A DNA stretch of 64,000 nt, from contig NC_081408.1 of the NCBI RefSeq assembly GCF_030272615.1, positions 204,315,113 through 204,379,112 on the forward strand, read 5' to 3'. The position numbers were made by a program, and so were the translations under genes. The stretch's first letter is position 1. Each line of letters opens with the position of its first letter. The notes below the pieces were generated by a model. That model was not told the DNA's origin and did no database searches. It saw nothing but the letters and a program-made list of their open reading frames with translations. The DNA comes from Cryptomeria japonica (Eukaryota; Streptophyta; Pinopsida; Cupressales; Cupressaceae). Below are positions 21,304 to 32,894 of the stretch, one piece after another.

Positions 21304-23466
21304 ATCCATTTAATAATACGGTACATAATTTAACCAAAACCACACAAATCCTTCACAAATCCAAGACTTTTATCTACTAGACCAAGTGAGAACATAATGA
21401 TATAATTTCTAAATTTTTCTATACTATACATGAAATGCATCAATTTTACTTCATTCCAAACATGATCTTTTAATCTATTGATTCATAAAACTCCTACATT
21501 TTTCATGCAAAAGATGTTCTATCTAACTAATTCTGCCTTTAAATGAAATTCATGGATGCAATACATAAATGTTGCTTTTCAATGCAAGTTTATTCTATCC
21601 TAACTTCTCTTTTATTGTATGCAAAATCATATTCATCAATGAGTATTCAATGCTTCTATTTAATATTAAGGAGCTTTTAAGCTCTATGAATCGTTTACCC
21701 AAATAGAAAGATGAAGGAGGAAAGAATTGCCAAACAATCAACATATGCACACAAAATTATACAAGGACAAGTTAAATTTTCCTAAGAATTCCATATATTT
21801 ATTCTACTATTCAGCTACTTACATTATTCTCTAAAATATGCAAGTTCAACCTTCCATGAAATATCCTAGAATTACAAATGCAGCTAGAACCTCAAATTCC
21901 TATTGAATGTTATGATTTATTCAAAGTATCTTTTATTACATGCAGGATTACACACATATTCAAACATTCAATAATTCTATTTGATACCCATACATCACTA
22001 GTTAACTCTTTACATTCTATGAAGAAGGATAAGGGAAGGAGTTGGACATTATTTAAGCTACCATTTACTATCTACTAATTCATCTTATGAAAATTCTTCA
22101 ATTTTGACATCATGACTGACACTAAATCATTCTTATATGCACACTAAAAACACTTCATCTTACTACTCTTAATAAAATTTCCATAATGGGCTAATCCTAT
22201 AAACATAACATTAGTCAAGAGAATACACATGATATTTTTCTCATTCTATGGCATAGTGATTTATATAATGAAAACAACCTTTATCATACAGAGAAGAACT
22301 ATAAATTACAAAGAAAGCAAGACTACATAGAATGATATATACATCACTTACATCTAGGAGGCATGCATAAGAAAAGAATACACATATTGCACACAATTGT
22401 GATTTATAGAAAGGATTAAGGAGAAAACACAAAGGATAGACATATAAGATCTCTAAGGTTCCATTGACATTTTCCATCACAAATCTCAAAGAACAACTCA
22501 ATTCAAGGAAAACATTATAGCACACCACACAAGACTAAGAGAAACAACCTTAATCAAAGATCCCAATGTTTACAACATGACCTCTAATACCATATGTAAT
22601 CTCTACCAAAACACCCTAGAGAAACTAACTAAACTAAGTAACAAATAGAGAATTTTATTTAAAAACACCTTTGAATGAGATATAGTAAACTATCAATACT
22701 CCATTTCATAGATCAACATCATGAAGATAACCATGACCTCATACAACACAAGTGGAAATTGCAATATAACAATCATCATCTCAATGCGCACTTATAATCA
22801 ATAATCCATCCATTCATTCATTACCTAGGGTACCTTAACATCATTACTTACTAGAAATAACACATAACACATCAATATCATAAAACAATTAACATTTGTT
22901 ATAACATTTAAATTACTATCTCTTTTATCATGAGAATCATGAAATTTTAAACACTTATCTTATCATTTTTCCCATTAGCTCTCTAAGTTCATTTTAAAGC
23001 ACCAATACCAAGTCTTCCTAATCCCTATTTCTTCACTAACCATCTAATTCAATATGAATCCAAATAGAACTATCGACATATAATGAAATCCATTTTTTTT
23101 CTTTTCTAATTTCAACATACATCCCATCAAGATAACATGTACAAAATCATTCCCAAGTTTATACAACAAATGCTATTTACTTCCCATATGAGGTTACTTC
23201 TAACAAGATTATCTAATAACACCATATATACAATAGGAACACACATAGATAACTATTTCAAATCTTATTCCATCTAGATCTCTATCTCTCTTCTACCTAA
23301 TGAAAATTCCTTCAACATGTATCTTACATTGAATAAAACATCCTATTCTATTAGAAAGTCATAATCTCGACTACCTCATCATCTTGTCCTAATACATAAA
23401 AACACATGGTACAAGTACATAGCCTCTTTTACATTTCAATGTCATCATCAATCAATATACTATCTT
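21304..23466. other. AT-rich stretch, no gene; possible old copia LTR junction
   Basis: No coding signal is visible. At 22581-22594 the minus strand reads TATGGTATTAGAGG just after an LTR-like end AGATTACA, which resembles a decayed copia primer site. No partner LTR was found. Confidence 0.35.
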
Positions 23467-24189
23467 TGTTAGGAATCCCATAGATACTGAGAGGGGGGGG
23501 GTGAATCAGTATCTGACCGATATATAGAATTTCTTGACTTAAAACATGCAGAACATAATATAACAGTGTACCAGTATGCAAGAAATAATGCAATAAATAA
23601 AATCAAGAACACCCACATGAAAAGCACACCATAACACAATATTTTAATGAGGAAACCTGGTGTGGGAAAAACCTTGGTGGGATTTGTGACCCACAATATT
23701 CACTCACTGGCCAATAAGAGAATATTACTTACAATAGGGGCCTGCACATGCAAGAAGGCCAACTGCCTAGAGCTCACTGCTCAATGGGAAGTCTAACTAA
23801 CTTACAATGAGGATTATACAAATCTAATATCTTGTACTGCTTTACAATAGCATCTTCAATGCCAGATTCAGTACCGGTTCCTACTATGTTCTTTACATAT
23901 ACCCCTTAACCTATATTTCGCATAATAGGTCTGCCTAATATTTTCCTTAATTCTTATATATCATATATCAAATGTCTACAATGATCTCTTTTATATATAA
24001 GAGTCATTTTACAATTTGCCAAGTTAGCTTACAAAGTTGTACAATAATAAACAAAATATAATATAACAAAAATCCTGTCAGCCTCTATGTCGGTATACTT
24101 CCTTTCTTCTGTCCTGATGCCGGTGTCGGTGTCCTGAGTGCTGGTGTAGAGTGTGATCTACTAATTCTAGTATAATGCCTATGCCAATA
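23467..24189 (-). repeat. 3' LTR of copy 2, with internal deletion
   Basis: It matches the other LTRs except that about 80-90 bp near its minus-strand start are lost between ATAATGCC and TATGCCAA (around 24178). The outer end reads TATTGGCAT instead of TGTTGGCAT on the minus strand. A TATA element lies near 23991-24000. Confidence 0.8.
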
Positions 24190-24204
24190 ATCTCCCCTTT
24201 TGGC
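24190..24204 (-). other. Polypurine tract of copy 2
   Basis: Minus-strand GCCAAAAGGGGAGAT is next to the 3' LTR. A second tract, CCAAAGGGGGAG, lies at 24345-24334. Confidence 0.75.
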
Positions 24205-24389
24205 ATTGATGGCAACACTCATGAGAAATTTCAAAAATGATCCAAAAAATGTGAAGTCCAAAAATGTTACCAAAAATGTGTGAGCTCCCCTTGAGCATAT
24301 GATTCATGTGATTTGACTTTTCTCATCCTACTACTCCCCCTTTGGCATCAATGACAAAGGTTGTCAAGATGTTAGTAGAGTTTGTAGTT

Positions 24390-27300
24390 TCAACCTTGTA
24401 ATTGGGTAGTTACAATTTGAAAAAGATCTCCCAAAATCAAGTTTATAATGTCCATAAACTTTTTGCTATCCTTTATTGATGTCTCTGTTCTCTTTACTGT
24501 ACCGGTGAGATGCTGCAAATGCTCTGCTAGTGTTTTCTTTCCCTGTATTAGTGCCTCAGATACTTCCTTCCATAGTGATGCTAGATAGTCTTATCTTGGA
24601 CCTAGTTTTGATCTCAAATGTTTTGCCTTATTCACTAATCTTTCTTTCTCTCTTTCCAATTTAAGTAATTCTTCTTCAAAAAATTTTATCTTCTCCTCAA
24701 AAACTGATAGTGTATCAGGTGAGTTGACAAAACTATCTGCGAGTTTATTGATCTCATCCTGTACCTTGCTCATTTTCTTGTCTATATCTATAGTCCAAAA
24801 GTTTGTTTTATAGGTATCTTTGTACAGATTTTTGTACTCTTTCAATAAATTACATAATTCCGGTAGAAGTGTGTCAAAATCTCTATTACACTTCTTTATT
24901 TTCTCATCAAAGAATTTCTATTTTTCAACTTCTACGTTATCCTTCAATGGCTCTTCTTTTATTTTCTCAATGTTTTCTAAGATATATTTACACAATGTAT
25001 CAAGTTTTCCTAAAGAATATTTATTGTCTATATTACAGCTGGGAGCAATTACCTTCAAAATTTGTATGGTATCATCAAATGCTTTGTAAGCTTGTGAGCT
25101 GCAGTCGATTATTTTCTTGATTGAGTCTAATAGTACCTCAGTCACATTAGTTGATTTGTAGCCTGATAATGAATCAACAATCTGAGTACCGGTGGAAGTA
25201 ACCAATCTTGTATTGACCTCTGGTAGGTCTATTTGTGTCTTCATTTCTTTAAGGAATGGTTTTTCTACTTCACTAGTTGCTGGTGGTATTGTTTCCTTGT
25301 GTACTTGTTCTAGTTGTTGTTGTTCCTGTTCCACAGCCTTTTGCTCTATGCGTTCCTCTGTTTGTTGCATTGCCTCAGTCTAAGTCTAAGTCTCTACCTT
25401 TTGTTCTTTGTCTTCTATCGGTTTCTCCTATGTGTTATCAGTTTCCTCAACTACCGGAGGCTCACTAGCCATATCAGTCTTATCAGTTGTATCTTTGTCT
25501 ACCACTATGTTGATCATTTGAGTATCAACATCCATAGTATATAAAACTTCAGGATTAGGATTATCATCCTCTGCATCCATACTCTTAGCTACTGGTTGAT
25601 CTTCTGTAGTTGTTGTTTTTATCGATGGAGTAATTAAAGGAGGTGCAGGTAAGTTGTCTCTAACCTTGATACTAGGTGGTCCACCAACTTTACCTTTACC
25701 CTTGTCTCTATCTTTCTGATAAACTTGTATGGGTTTGGGGTTCCTATACTCTTCTTGTTTTTCTTTCTCAACTAGGAATATATCCCATCCATTTTATGTC
25801 TCCTCAGTCACCTCATTAATTCTTCCAACCATTAAAGCAATGTGCCGGTGTGCAGTAGAAAACACTGTCTAGTTGGCCTGAGCAATTAGTTAATCAATTT
25901 CTTTGGGTGAGTTTATCGGATATACAGCAAGTAGCTTTTCAATCTTTATTTTCTTATCTAGTTCTATTACTGCTTGTCTTCTTGATTCTAGTCTTTTAAA
26001 TAGATCATTTGGAATTTCATTGACTACTTCCATCAAAAATTTCTTATACATATGCATGTGCAATATAACACTATTTTCAACTTGCTCTTTTTCATCAACT
26101 GTTAAGGTGTCATATATTTTCTCTATGTTCTTCAATTTACCTTCCTCTATGATTTCATTCAATAGTATATCAAGAGGGGCCAAGTCTTTGTTTGTCCTCT
26201 TCTTCTTCTTAGGTGTCAGTTTCTTCTTTGGTGTGACCTTTCTTATCAGAGATCTCACTGCTTGTTGTTTTTGTCTTGTCCTCCTGGGTGAGGGTGTGGT
26301 TGCTGGTGAGGGATCTCTTTTCCTTACAACTCTTTTAAAAGTTGCAACCATGTCACTCCCTGAAGATGTACCTATCGGTGATAGGTGAGTTTCAGGTTCT
26401 GGAGCTGCTAACTCATCCTCTATTATACTGATTTTCTTCAATACATCTTCCTTGATGGCTTTTGCTTGTCTGGAACCTTTCCTTACAACTACCTCAACCT
26501 TTTTCACTCTTTTCTTTGATTGTATTTGGCTTTTAATGGTTTTTGCACTACCAAATACTTCTTCCTTAGGTTCTCTGGTGGCTTCCAAAAGTGCTTTAGC
26601 ATATGTTTCAACTATGTGATCATATGTTTCATAGCCCATCTCGATTACCCAAACTGTCCTAGGGATGACTGCTTCCATCCAGATTTCATCTTTCTTGATG
26701 ACAAAGCATATTTCATCTTTGTATTTGTCAACAATCTTTTGTGATAACCTTATTCTTTTCTTCATTTTGGCCTTTAATGCTTGAAAGAAGTCATGAATAT
26801 TGTTTTCCTTGTTTTCACCCATTTTATTGAATAGTTCTATTAACTATTTGCCTACCAGTATATCATATCCAGGTTCTTTGTATCCTATACCGGGAACCTG
26901 TTTGGTTATATGTAGCATCAGACATTTCTAACAGATTTGCAAACCTGAAAGTTCCTTTCTTGTCCTTCTTGATCTTTCCAAGGTTGTCAATTAATTCATC
27001 TTATAACCACTCACATACATCAATTTTTGCATTATCCGTGACCATATCATAAGCACTCTTAATGCATAAACTTGAAACTGAATTGAGTCTATTTGCATGA
27101 GTAGCTTTATATCCTAATATCATGCTGATAAATCTCACATTAATGTCTATTACATCATTAACTCTTAGGGACCTCTTGTCGAATGTTGCACCAGTTAGGT
27201 TTGTAGCTAGGTCATTGGATACCTTCTTGGTTTTATCTGGTCTTTTACCGGTGGTTGGTAACCCTGTGACAGCATTCACAGCTTCCTTGGTGATTTTGTG

Positions 27301-27687
27301 GACTGGATCTAACCATAAAAACTCACCATGTACCCTGCTTAAGACTATCCAAATCACATCCTTGGGAAATTCAGAAATGCTAAGGATCTCTGTAAATCCT
27401 AGGGTCTCAATGATCTTGTGTTCATCTTTTACATTGCCGGTTTTATCACGTATCATAGTTTTAAACATAGTCTTAATTTCTTCATCTCCTAGTTCCTCAA
27501 AGTTGCAATGGATGTACATTCTAGGGTCTTCAGCATAAAAAACTCCCTTAGGAATTTGAGAAAAAGCACCTAAGGTATCATCTTTCATTGCTACCTTGGG
27601 AACTAATTGAAATACGGGCCTAGGTCTTTTTATCACTTCAACAACAATAAGGTTTGCTATATATTCAATTGTAGAGGTGGATGCCAT
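24390..27687 (-). pseudogene. Unknown ORF2 of non-autonomous element, copy 2
   Basis: This is the better preserved copy. It starts MASTSTIEYIANL at 27687 and is open for 228 codons to 27001. After a frame change near 26940 it continues through 26822-25890 (310 aa), 25370-24918 and 24845-24591, ending at TGA 24390-24392, about 1,100 codons in all. Visible parts are an N-terminal region with FLWLDPVHKITKEAVNAVTG and GYKATHANRLNSVSSL, a basic cluster KKLTPKKKKRTNKD, an acidic/Thr middle (AEDDNPNPEVLYTMDVDTQ), a Gln/Glu-rich stretch and a C-terminal coiled coil (EEKIKFFEEELLKLEREKE). No polymerase, integrase or protease motif is present, and no membrane helix is obvious. The family is not recognised. 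Confidence 0.7.
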
Positions 27688-27987
27688 GATTAAATACCTT
27701 TTACTGCCTTAGGATGGATGATTGCTTGAAGTGTTCTTGCTTCTTGCTTGAAATGCCTTAGCTTAGAATCTTCGCGCTCTTCGTAAGTTTGAAATCTCGG
27801 TGAAATGAAATGGAGCCGAAACCTTGATTTTATAGTGTCTTTTCGCCATCTACCACATTAATTGCATGCCAGTTAAGTATTCACTTAACATTGTTTGCTA
27901 GTAATAAGTAATTTTCAACTTCTTATCTCTAATCGAGGGAATAATAGCACGTATCAATAGATTGCCAAACCCTCAAGGAAATTTTCT

Positions 27988-29145
27988 TCAATTAGATGAA
28001 GAACTTCCTACCAGTGGAGCACTGCTTTGTCCTTCTGGTGAAGCATCACTTTGTTCTGTCGGTGAAGCATTGGTTTGTTCTACCGGTGGAGGAGTATTCC
28101 CAATATTTAGATCATCTTTTCTAATCCATTATTTAGAGAATTCTCGCTTAACCTCTTCAACTTTTTCTTTACCTTTCAAGCTAGAACTTTTGTTGTCTAC
28201 CGGTGTTCCTTTACTTCTAAAAAATTTAGCAATATGCCCAATCTTGTTACATGCATAACAAGTTACATTATTCTTCTGAATAGCTTTCCCATAACCTATG
28301 TCGGTTTGTGTTCTGCATTGATTAGATAAATGCCCAAATCTTCCACAAACATAACATCTCACATTCATTCTGCAGTTTTCAGAATTGTGACCAACTTTGT
28401 TGCATTTATAACATTGACCGATTGGTGTGTTGATATTCTAATAATTTGTAGATCTACATTCATTTTCTCTATGACCACACTTATTGCAGTTAAAGCATTT
28501 ACCATTGAATTTATAAGCATTAGGTTGTCTTACCAGTTTGTTGTGATCTTGAGTATTTGTAGTATCGGAGCTTTCACCAACTTCAAAGCCAATTTCAGAA
28601 GTGTCACCTTTAAGTTTTTGATTCTTCAGCAAGGTGCCAAGTTCCTCTGAGCTTTTCTTGAATTTTTCTTTATGTTGATTTGCAGTTTCTAGTTCTCTTT
28701 CTAAGACTTCTTTTTGTCTCATCAGTTCATTTGAGTCATTTTGAGTATGCATTAGATCTGTCTTCAACATGTCATTTTCATAGCTAGGTCTTGTGTTCTC
28801 ATTTGCTGCATCATTTAGTCTTCTAGTCAATTCTTCTTCATTCTTCTTCCTATCCTCAATCTCTTTGCAAAATCTCATAGTCATATCCTGCATCTCATCC
28901 TTTGTTGTAATGATCTCTTATTTCAATTTGCTTATCATATCATTAAGTGATTCCTTTTCATCATTCTCATTTTGCAATTTTTCACAAAGTTCTATTCTCT
29001 TATTTCTTGCAACAATAAAATTTTCTTGAAGTGCCCGACTGATATCCTGAGCTACCCTTAAATCATCTTCTAGTTTGATATTTTTCAATTTTTTTGCATC
29101 ATAGTCTGTAAGAGCTCCTTTCAATTGCTTCATCAGATTTTTCAT
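27988..29145 (-). pseudogene. ORF1 of non-autonomous element, copy 2: coiled-coil, CCHC-knuckle protein
   Basis: It spans 386 codons from ATG 29145 to TGA 27988-27990, identical in length to copy 1, with no frameshift. Three in-frame stops (near 28918, 28438 and 28129) fall where copy 1 has glutamine codons. The coiled-coil N-terminal half and the knuckles CFNCNKCGHRENEC, CYKCNKVGHNSENC and CYVCGRFGHLSNQC are kept. In the fourth knuckle the last Cys is Phe (CYACNKIGHIAKFF). The role is inferred as a Gag-like RNA-binding and assembly protein of the element. Confidence 0.8.
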
Positions 29146-29198
29146 CTTTACCGGTGTCAAGATCTTCCACAAGTTGTTAGGCTTCTGAAAATAGAGGA

Positions 29199-29216
29199 CT
29201 GGGCTTTGATACCAAT
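29199..29216 (-). other. Primer-binding site of copy 2
   Basis: Minus-strand AATTGGTATCAAAGCCC follows the LTR end TTCCTAACA. It is the copia initiator-Met-tRNA type site with one G-to-A change. Confidence 0.85.
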
Positions 29217-30018
29217 TGTTAGGAATCCCACAGATACTGAGAGGGGGGGGTGAATCAGTATCTGACCGGTATATAGAATTTCTCAACTTAAAACATGTAG
29301 AACATAATATAATAGTGTACTGGTATGCAAGAAATAATGCAATAAACACAATCAAGAACATCCACATGAAAAGCACACCATAACACAAGATTTTAACAAG
29401 GAAACCCAGTGTGGGAAAAAACTCAGTGGGATTTGTGACCCACAATATTCACTCATTGGCCAATAAGAGAATATTACTTACAATAGGGGCCTGCACATGT
29501 AGGAAGGCCAACTGCCTAGAGCTCACTGCTCAATGGGAAGTCTCACTAACTTACAATGAGGATTATACAAATCCAATATCTTGTACTGCTTTACAATAGC
29601 ATCTTCAATGCCAGATTCAGTACTGGTTCCTGCTTTGTTCTTTACATATACCCCTTAACCTATATTTCACATAATAGGTCTGCCTAATATTTTCCTTAAT
29701 TCTTATATATCCTATATCAAATGTCTACAATGATCTCTTTTATATATAAGAGTCATTTTACAATTTGCCAAGTCGCCTTACAAAGTTTTACAATAATAAA
29801 CAAAATATAATATAACAAAAATCCTATCAGCCTCTGTGCTAGTATACTTCCTTTCTTCTGTGCTGGTGTTGGTGTCAGTGTCCTTAGTGCCGGTGTAGAG
29901 TGTGATCTGCTGATGTTGGTATAATGGCTTTGCCGGTGCCATAGGATTGTAAGGTTTCCATCAATGACAAAACCTTCAATCACATACAATGTCTCATTGG
30001 AGTGTGCATATGCCAGCA
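29217..30018 (-). repeat. 5' LTR of copy 2
   Basis: This is an 802-bp LTR, collinear with those of copy 1. Its minus-strand start reads TGCTGGCATATGCACAC. A TATA-like TATATATAAAAGAG lies near 29748-29735. Confidence 0.85.
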
Positions 30019-30914
30019 ATCTCAATACATAAAGATTAGGGTCAGTGCAAGAACATGAGTCCACTTTTTGGCCAAAAAGTGGAAGTGTTTTCCCTGTTTT
30101 TCAGATTTTGTTTCATTTGAGCTTAAATTTTGAAACACTTAGAGATTGAATGGAAAAAGTTAGGAATATAAAAGATATCTCTCTAAGTTTACTTTTCAAA
30201 TATGTAATTTATTTAAATACCCCCATAATAAAAAATAACTTTTTGAATGGAGTTCTAAAAACTATGTTTTAAAAATGCCCGTTTTAGGACCATACCATGC
30301 ATGTGTAGGACGCACACTTTTTGACAAAATTAAAATTATTTTCTCAAACCATTTTGGGAATGGTTTGTAACACACTGAATATTGATGAGAACATTTTTCT
30401 GTATTTTTTTTTCAAATATTTTTTTTTTAATTAATTTTTTAATGGCCGTAATTATCTTTTTGAAAATTTGACGTGTATGACCCACATAATTTGACGTAAA
30501 CTTAGCAATTTTTGAATATTTTTTTTTAAATAGAAAATAATTTTGTGTAGATTGATGACATATAATTTTTTTTCTAAAATTCATTAAAATAAAAAAGTTA
30601 TTAAATTAAGAAAATTAGTTAATATTTCAAATTTATGGACCTGATTTAGTATAAATTAAATGAAAAATAGATAAAATAATCAATTTTTAAATTAATTTAC
30701 ATTTTTAGAATCTAGATAGCATAATCAGAAAGGGGTTTCAATTTCGTATAAAAATTCTCTGATTCGAGGCACGTAAACTATTTCAGAAGTTCATATTTGT
30801 GCTTTCATTCATTGAGCGTTGAATTTGCAGGTTCATGTCTCAGGTGTGGCCATCCCAGGCCTATCCCGAGCCTAATCCCGAGGCAAGTGGCGGGTTGTGA
30901 ATTCAAATTTTACA
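30019..30914. other. AT-rich stretch without a gene
   Basis: It contains a perfect 24-bp palindrome at 30060-30083 and poly-A/T-rich DNA. No reading frame is convincing. It may include the outer end of the DNA transposon that follows. Confidence 0.5.
30060..30083. repeat. Perfect 24-bp palindrome
   Basis: The 12-base arm TCCACTTTTTGG is followed at once by its exact reverse complement, CCAAAAAGTGGA. It begins 42 bp beyond the end of copy 2. Confidence 0.95.
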
Positions 30915-31010
30915 TAACGGGCCCCCGTTTTATAAATGGGGTCCCATTTCTAAAACGAGGACCCGTTCCATTTTTTGCTCGTTGGATTTAATAATGGGCC
31001 CCCGTTTCTA
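30915..31010. repeat. Left GGGCCCCCGTTT repeat block
   Basis: Two good units (30919-30931 and 30995-31007) and two degenerate ones (ATGGGGTCCCATTTC, CGAGGACCCGTTCC) lie in otherwise AT-rich DNA. The units contain the palindrome GGGCCC. Confidence 0.8.
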
Positions 31011-31134
31011 AATAGCTGTTACTATAAAAAAAAAGATAGATTGCATCGATTTACCACACTATCATTGAAATCCATACTGACAAAGATTTTTTACATCATT
31101 TGGCAATAATTTTTAATTTTTTTTACATGATTTT

Positions 31135-32894
31135 TTGAAGAACTCAGTAAACGAGTTTGAAAAAATGGGTTCTAAGAAACGTCAAAAGAAAAAAAAGAGG
31201 ACAATGACAGTGGATGATATTCAAGCACAAAGAGAGAAGGAGGCAAAATGCCAAAGAGATCAAAGATCACAACAACGACAATTGAATAACACTTCTGAAG
31301 CATATAGTTCAGTTCCCATTGTAGATGAGACCATTGAAGACATCATGATGGATGCAAGAAATGTAGAACTACACACAGGTATGACTATTGATGCAAATGT
31401 TGATGTGGATGCGAATCTTGGTATGTTTTTAAATCCCGATGACTATGATGTCAATCAAATTGCTGATTTAAATGAAGCTAGATATAAATTTCATACACCA
31501 ATACGAAAAGAAATAAAAATTGAAAATATTACACCACCCTCTCTGAAAGAAAATGAATGTAATTTGTTTACTATTGATAGCAATGTGCTAGATAATCTTA
31601 ATGGGTTAGTTTCTTGGAGACAAATAAAAACACATGCGAATGGATTATATAAACAATTTTTCTATAATAAAAAGTTGGGATTCCAATGTCAATTAATGCT
31701 ACAATTAATAAAAATGTTAAAAATGCATAAAGTCATGAAGAAAATAGGTATTTATGCAAAAGCAAAAAGATGAAACTAAATGATGAAACTAAACAATTAA
31801 TTGCAAAATTTTGGCATGATAACACTAGAGTTTCATCAAATGCTAGAGATGTTTTAAAGTTAAGGGTGGGATCAAAAATTTGTGATCCTCATCCAAAACA
31901 TCTTCTTGACATGACTCAAACTGAATTCTTTAAAAAATTTGGTGATGAATCTGTGTTAATGAATTTATGAATTAGTCAAAGATCATTTGAAAAATGCAAA
32001 CCCTGGTATGTTAAAATCAATAAACAAAGAATATCTTGTTGTTGTAAAACTCATGTTCAGTTTCGTTACTATTATGATGTTTTTCGATATATACATTGTA
32101 TGTTGCATGGTAATGATCTTGTGCAGGATTGTGGTGTTTATGTTCCACCTGAAACTATAAAAGATTTTATTGGAAGTTTATATTGTAAACCACCTAATGA
32201 ACAATTGTTTCTTTCTAGTTCATGCATTTATGGCCTTTGCAATATATGTGGGAACTATTCTTTGATAGGTGAATGTTTGCATGAACATGTTTCATTTGAG
32301 TTTGGACAAAAAATGGTTGATGTTAGGAGATTTAAAAATATAGAATACCCTCTAAAGGATGGAAAGATGGGGAAATGTTTAGAATTGATTACAGAACAAA
32401 ATAGTGTGAATGCATTTATTAGTGAGTTTAAAACTCATATTGTTCCAAAATATGTGAAACATTCCCAACATGCCTGATGGCTTGATGGACAATTTTGCAT
32501 ATGCAAGAACACATTTCTAGTTGGAACAATAGTATCAGTTGTGGATTTTGCAGAAAGTTATACTCTAAAACCACAAGAGGAAACTCAATCACAATACTAC
32601 AACTTAGTGCAAGTGGCCATATTTGTGCACATTATATATAGACATGACCATGACAGTATAGAAGATAACAGAATTTTTTTGAGAGAGTATCATTTCTATG
32701 TTAGTGATAATTGCTTACACTCTTCAGAGTTTGTTCAACATTGCTTTGAGGTATTTTATGATAATCTTAAGGAAAGAGAAATTGACATGAAACAACATAT
32801 GATATGGACAGATAACTGCACTGGACAATTCAAAAATGCAAGAATGTTTTTTTGGTTCATTACAAACTCACAGTATAATTTCTTCAAAAAATAA
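31135..32894 (+). pseudogene. DDE-type transposase-like gene, broken
   Basis: The first piece (31135-31773) starts with a basic region (GSKKRQKKKKRTMTVDDI) and an acidic middle. A frame change at the overlap 31770-31773 leads into 31770-32894, one frame with two stops (31968-31970, 32475-32477). It contains FWHDNTRVSSNARDVLKLR, a Cys-rich part (SCIYGLCNICGNYSLIGEC) and then VVDFAESYTLKPQEETQSQ and HMIWTDNCTGQFKNARMFF. The acidic residues in VDFAE and WTDN look like the first two members of a DDE triad. A third is not seen, as the frame ends at 32892-32894. It is similar in style to plant and animal transposases, but I cannot name the superfamily. The longest piece is 212 codons. Confidence 0.55.

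Larger units (their letters stand above)
23467..30018 (-). mobile_element. Non-autonomous copia-like element, copy 2 (no pol)
   Basis: It has the same layout as copy 1 on the minus strand: 5' LTR (30018-29217), primer site, ORF1 (29145-27988), ORF2 (27687-24390), polypurine tract and 3' LTR (24189-23467). Flanks ATCTT (23462-23466) and ATCTC (30019-30023) look like a 5-bp target duplication with one mismatch. Pol is again absent. The interior is collinear with copy 1 throughout, so the missing pol is a property of the family and not a local deletion. Confidence 0.85.

Noticed and set aside
32100-32477. Possible separate zinc-finger gene (Cys-rich piece)
   Set aside because: It is in the same frame as the neighbouring transposase-like pieces and separated only by single stops, so it is treated as part of one gene.
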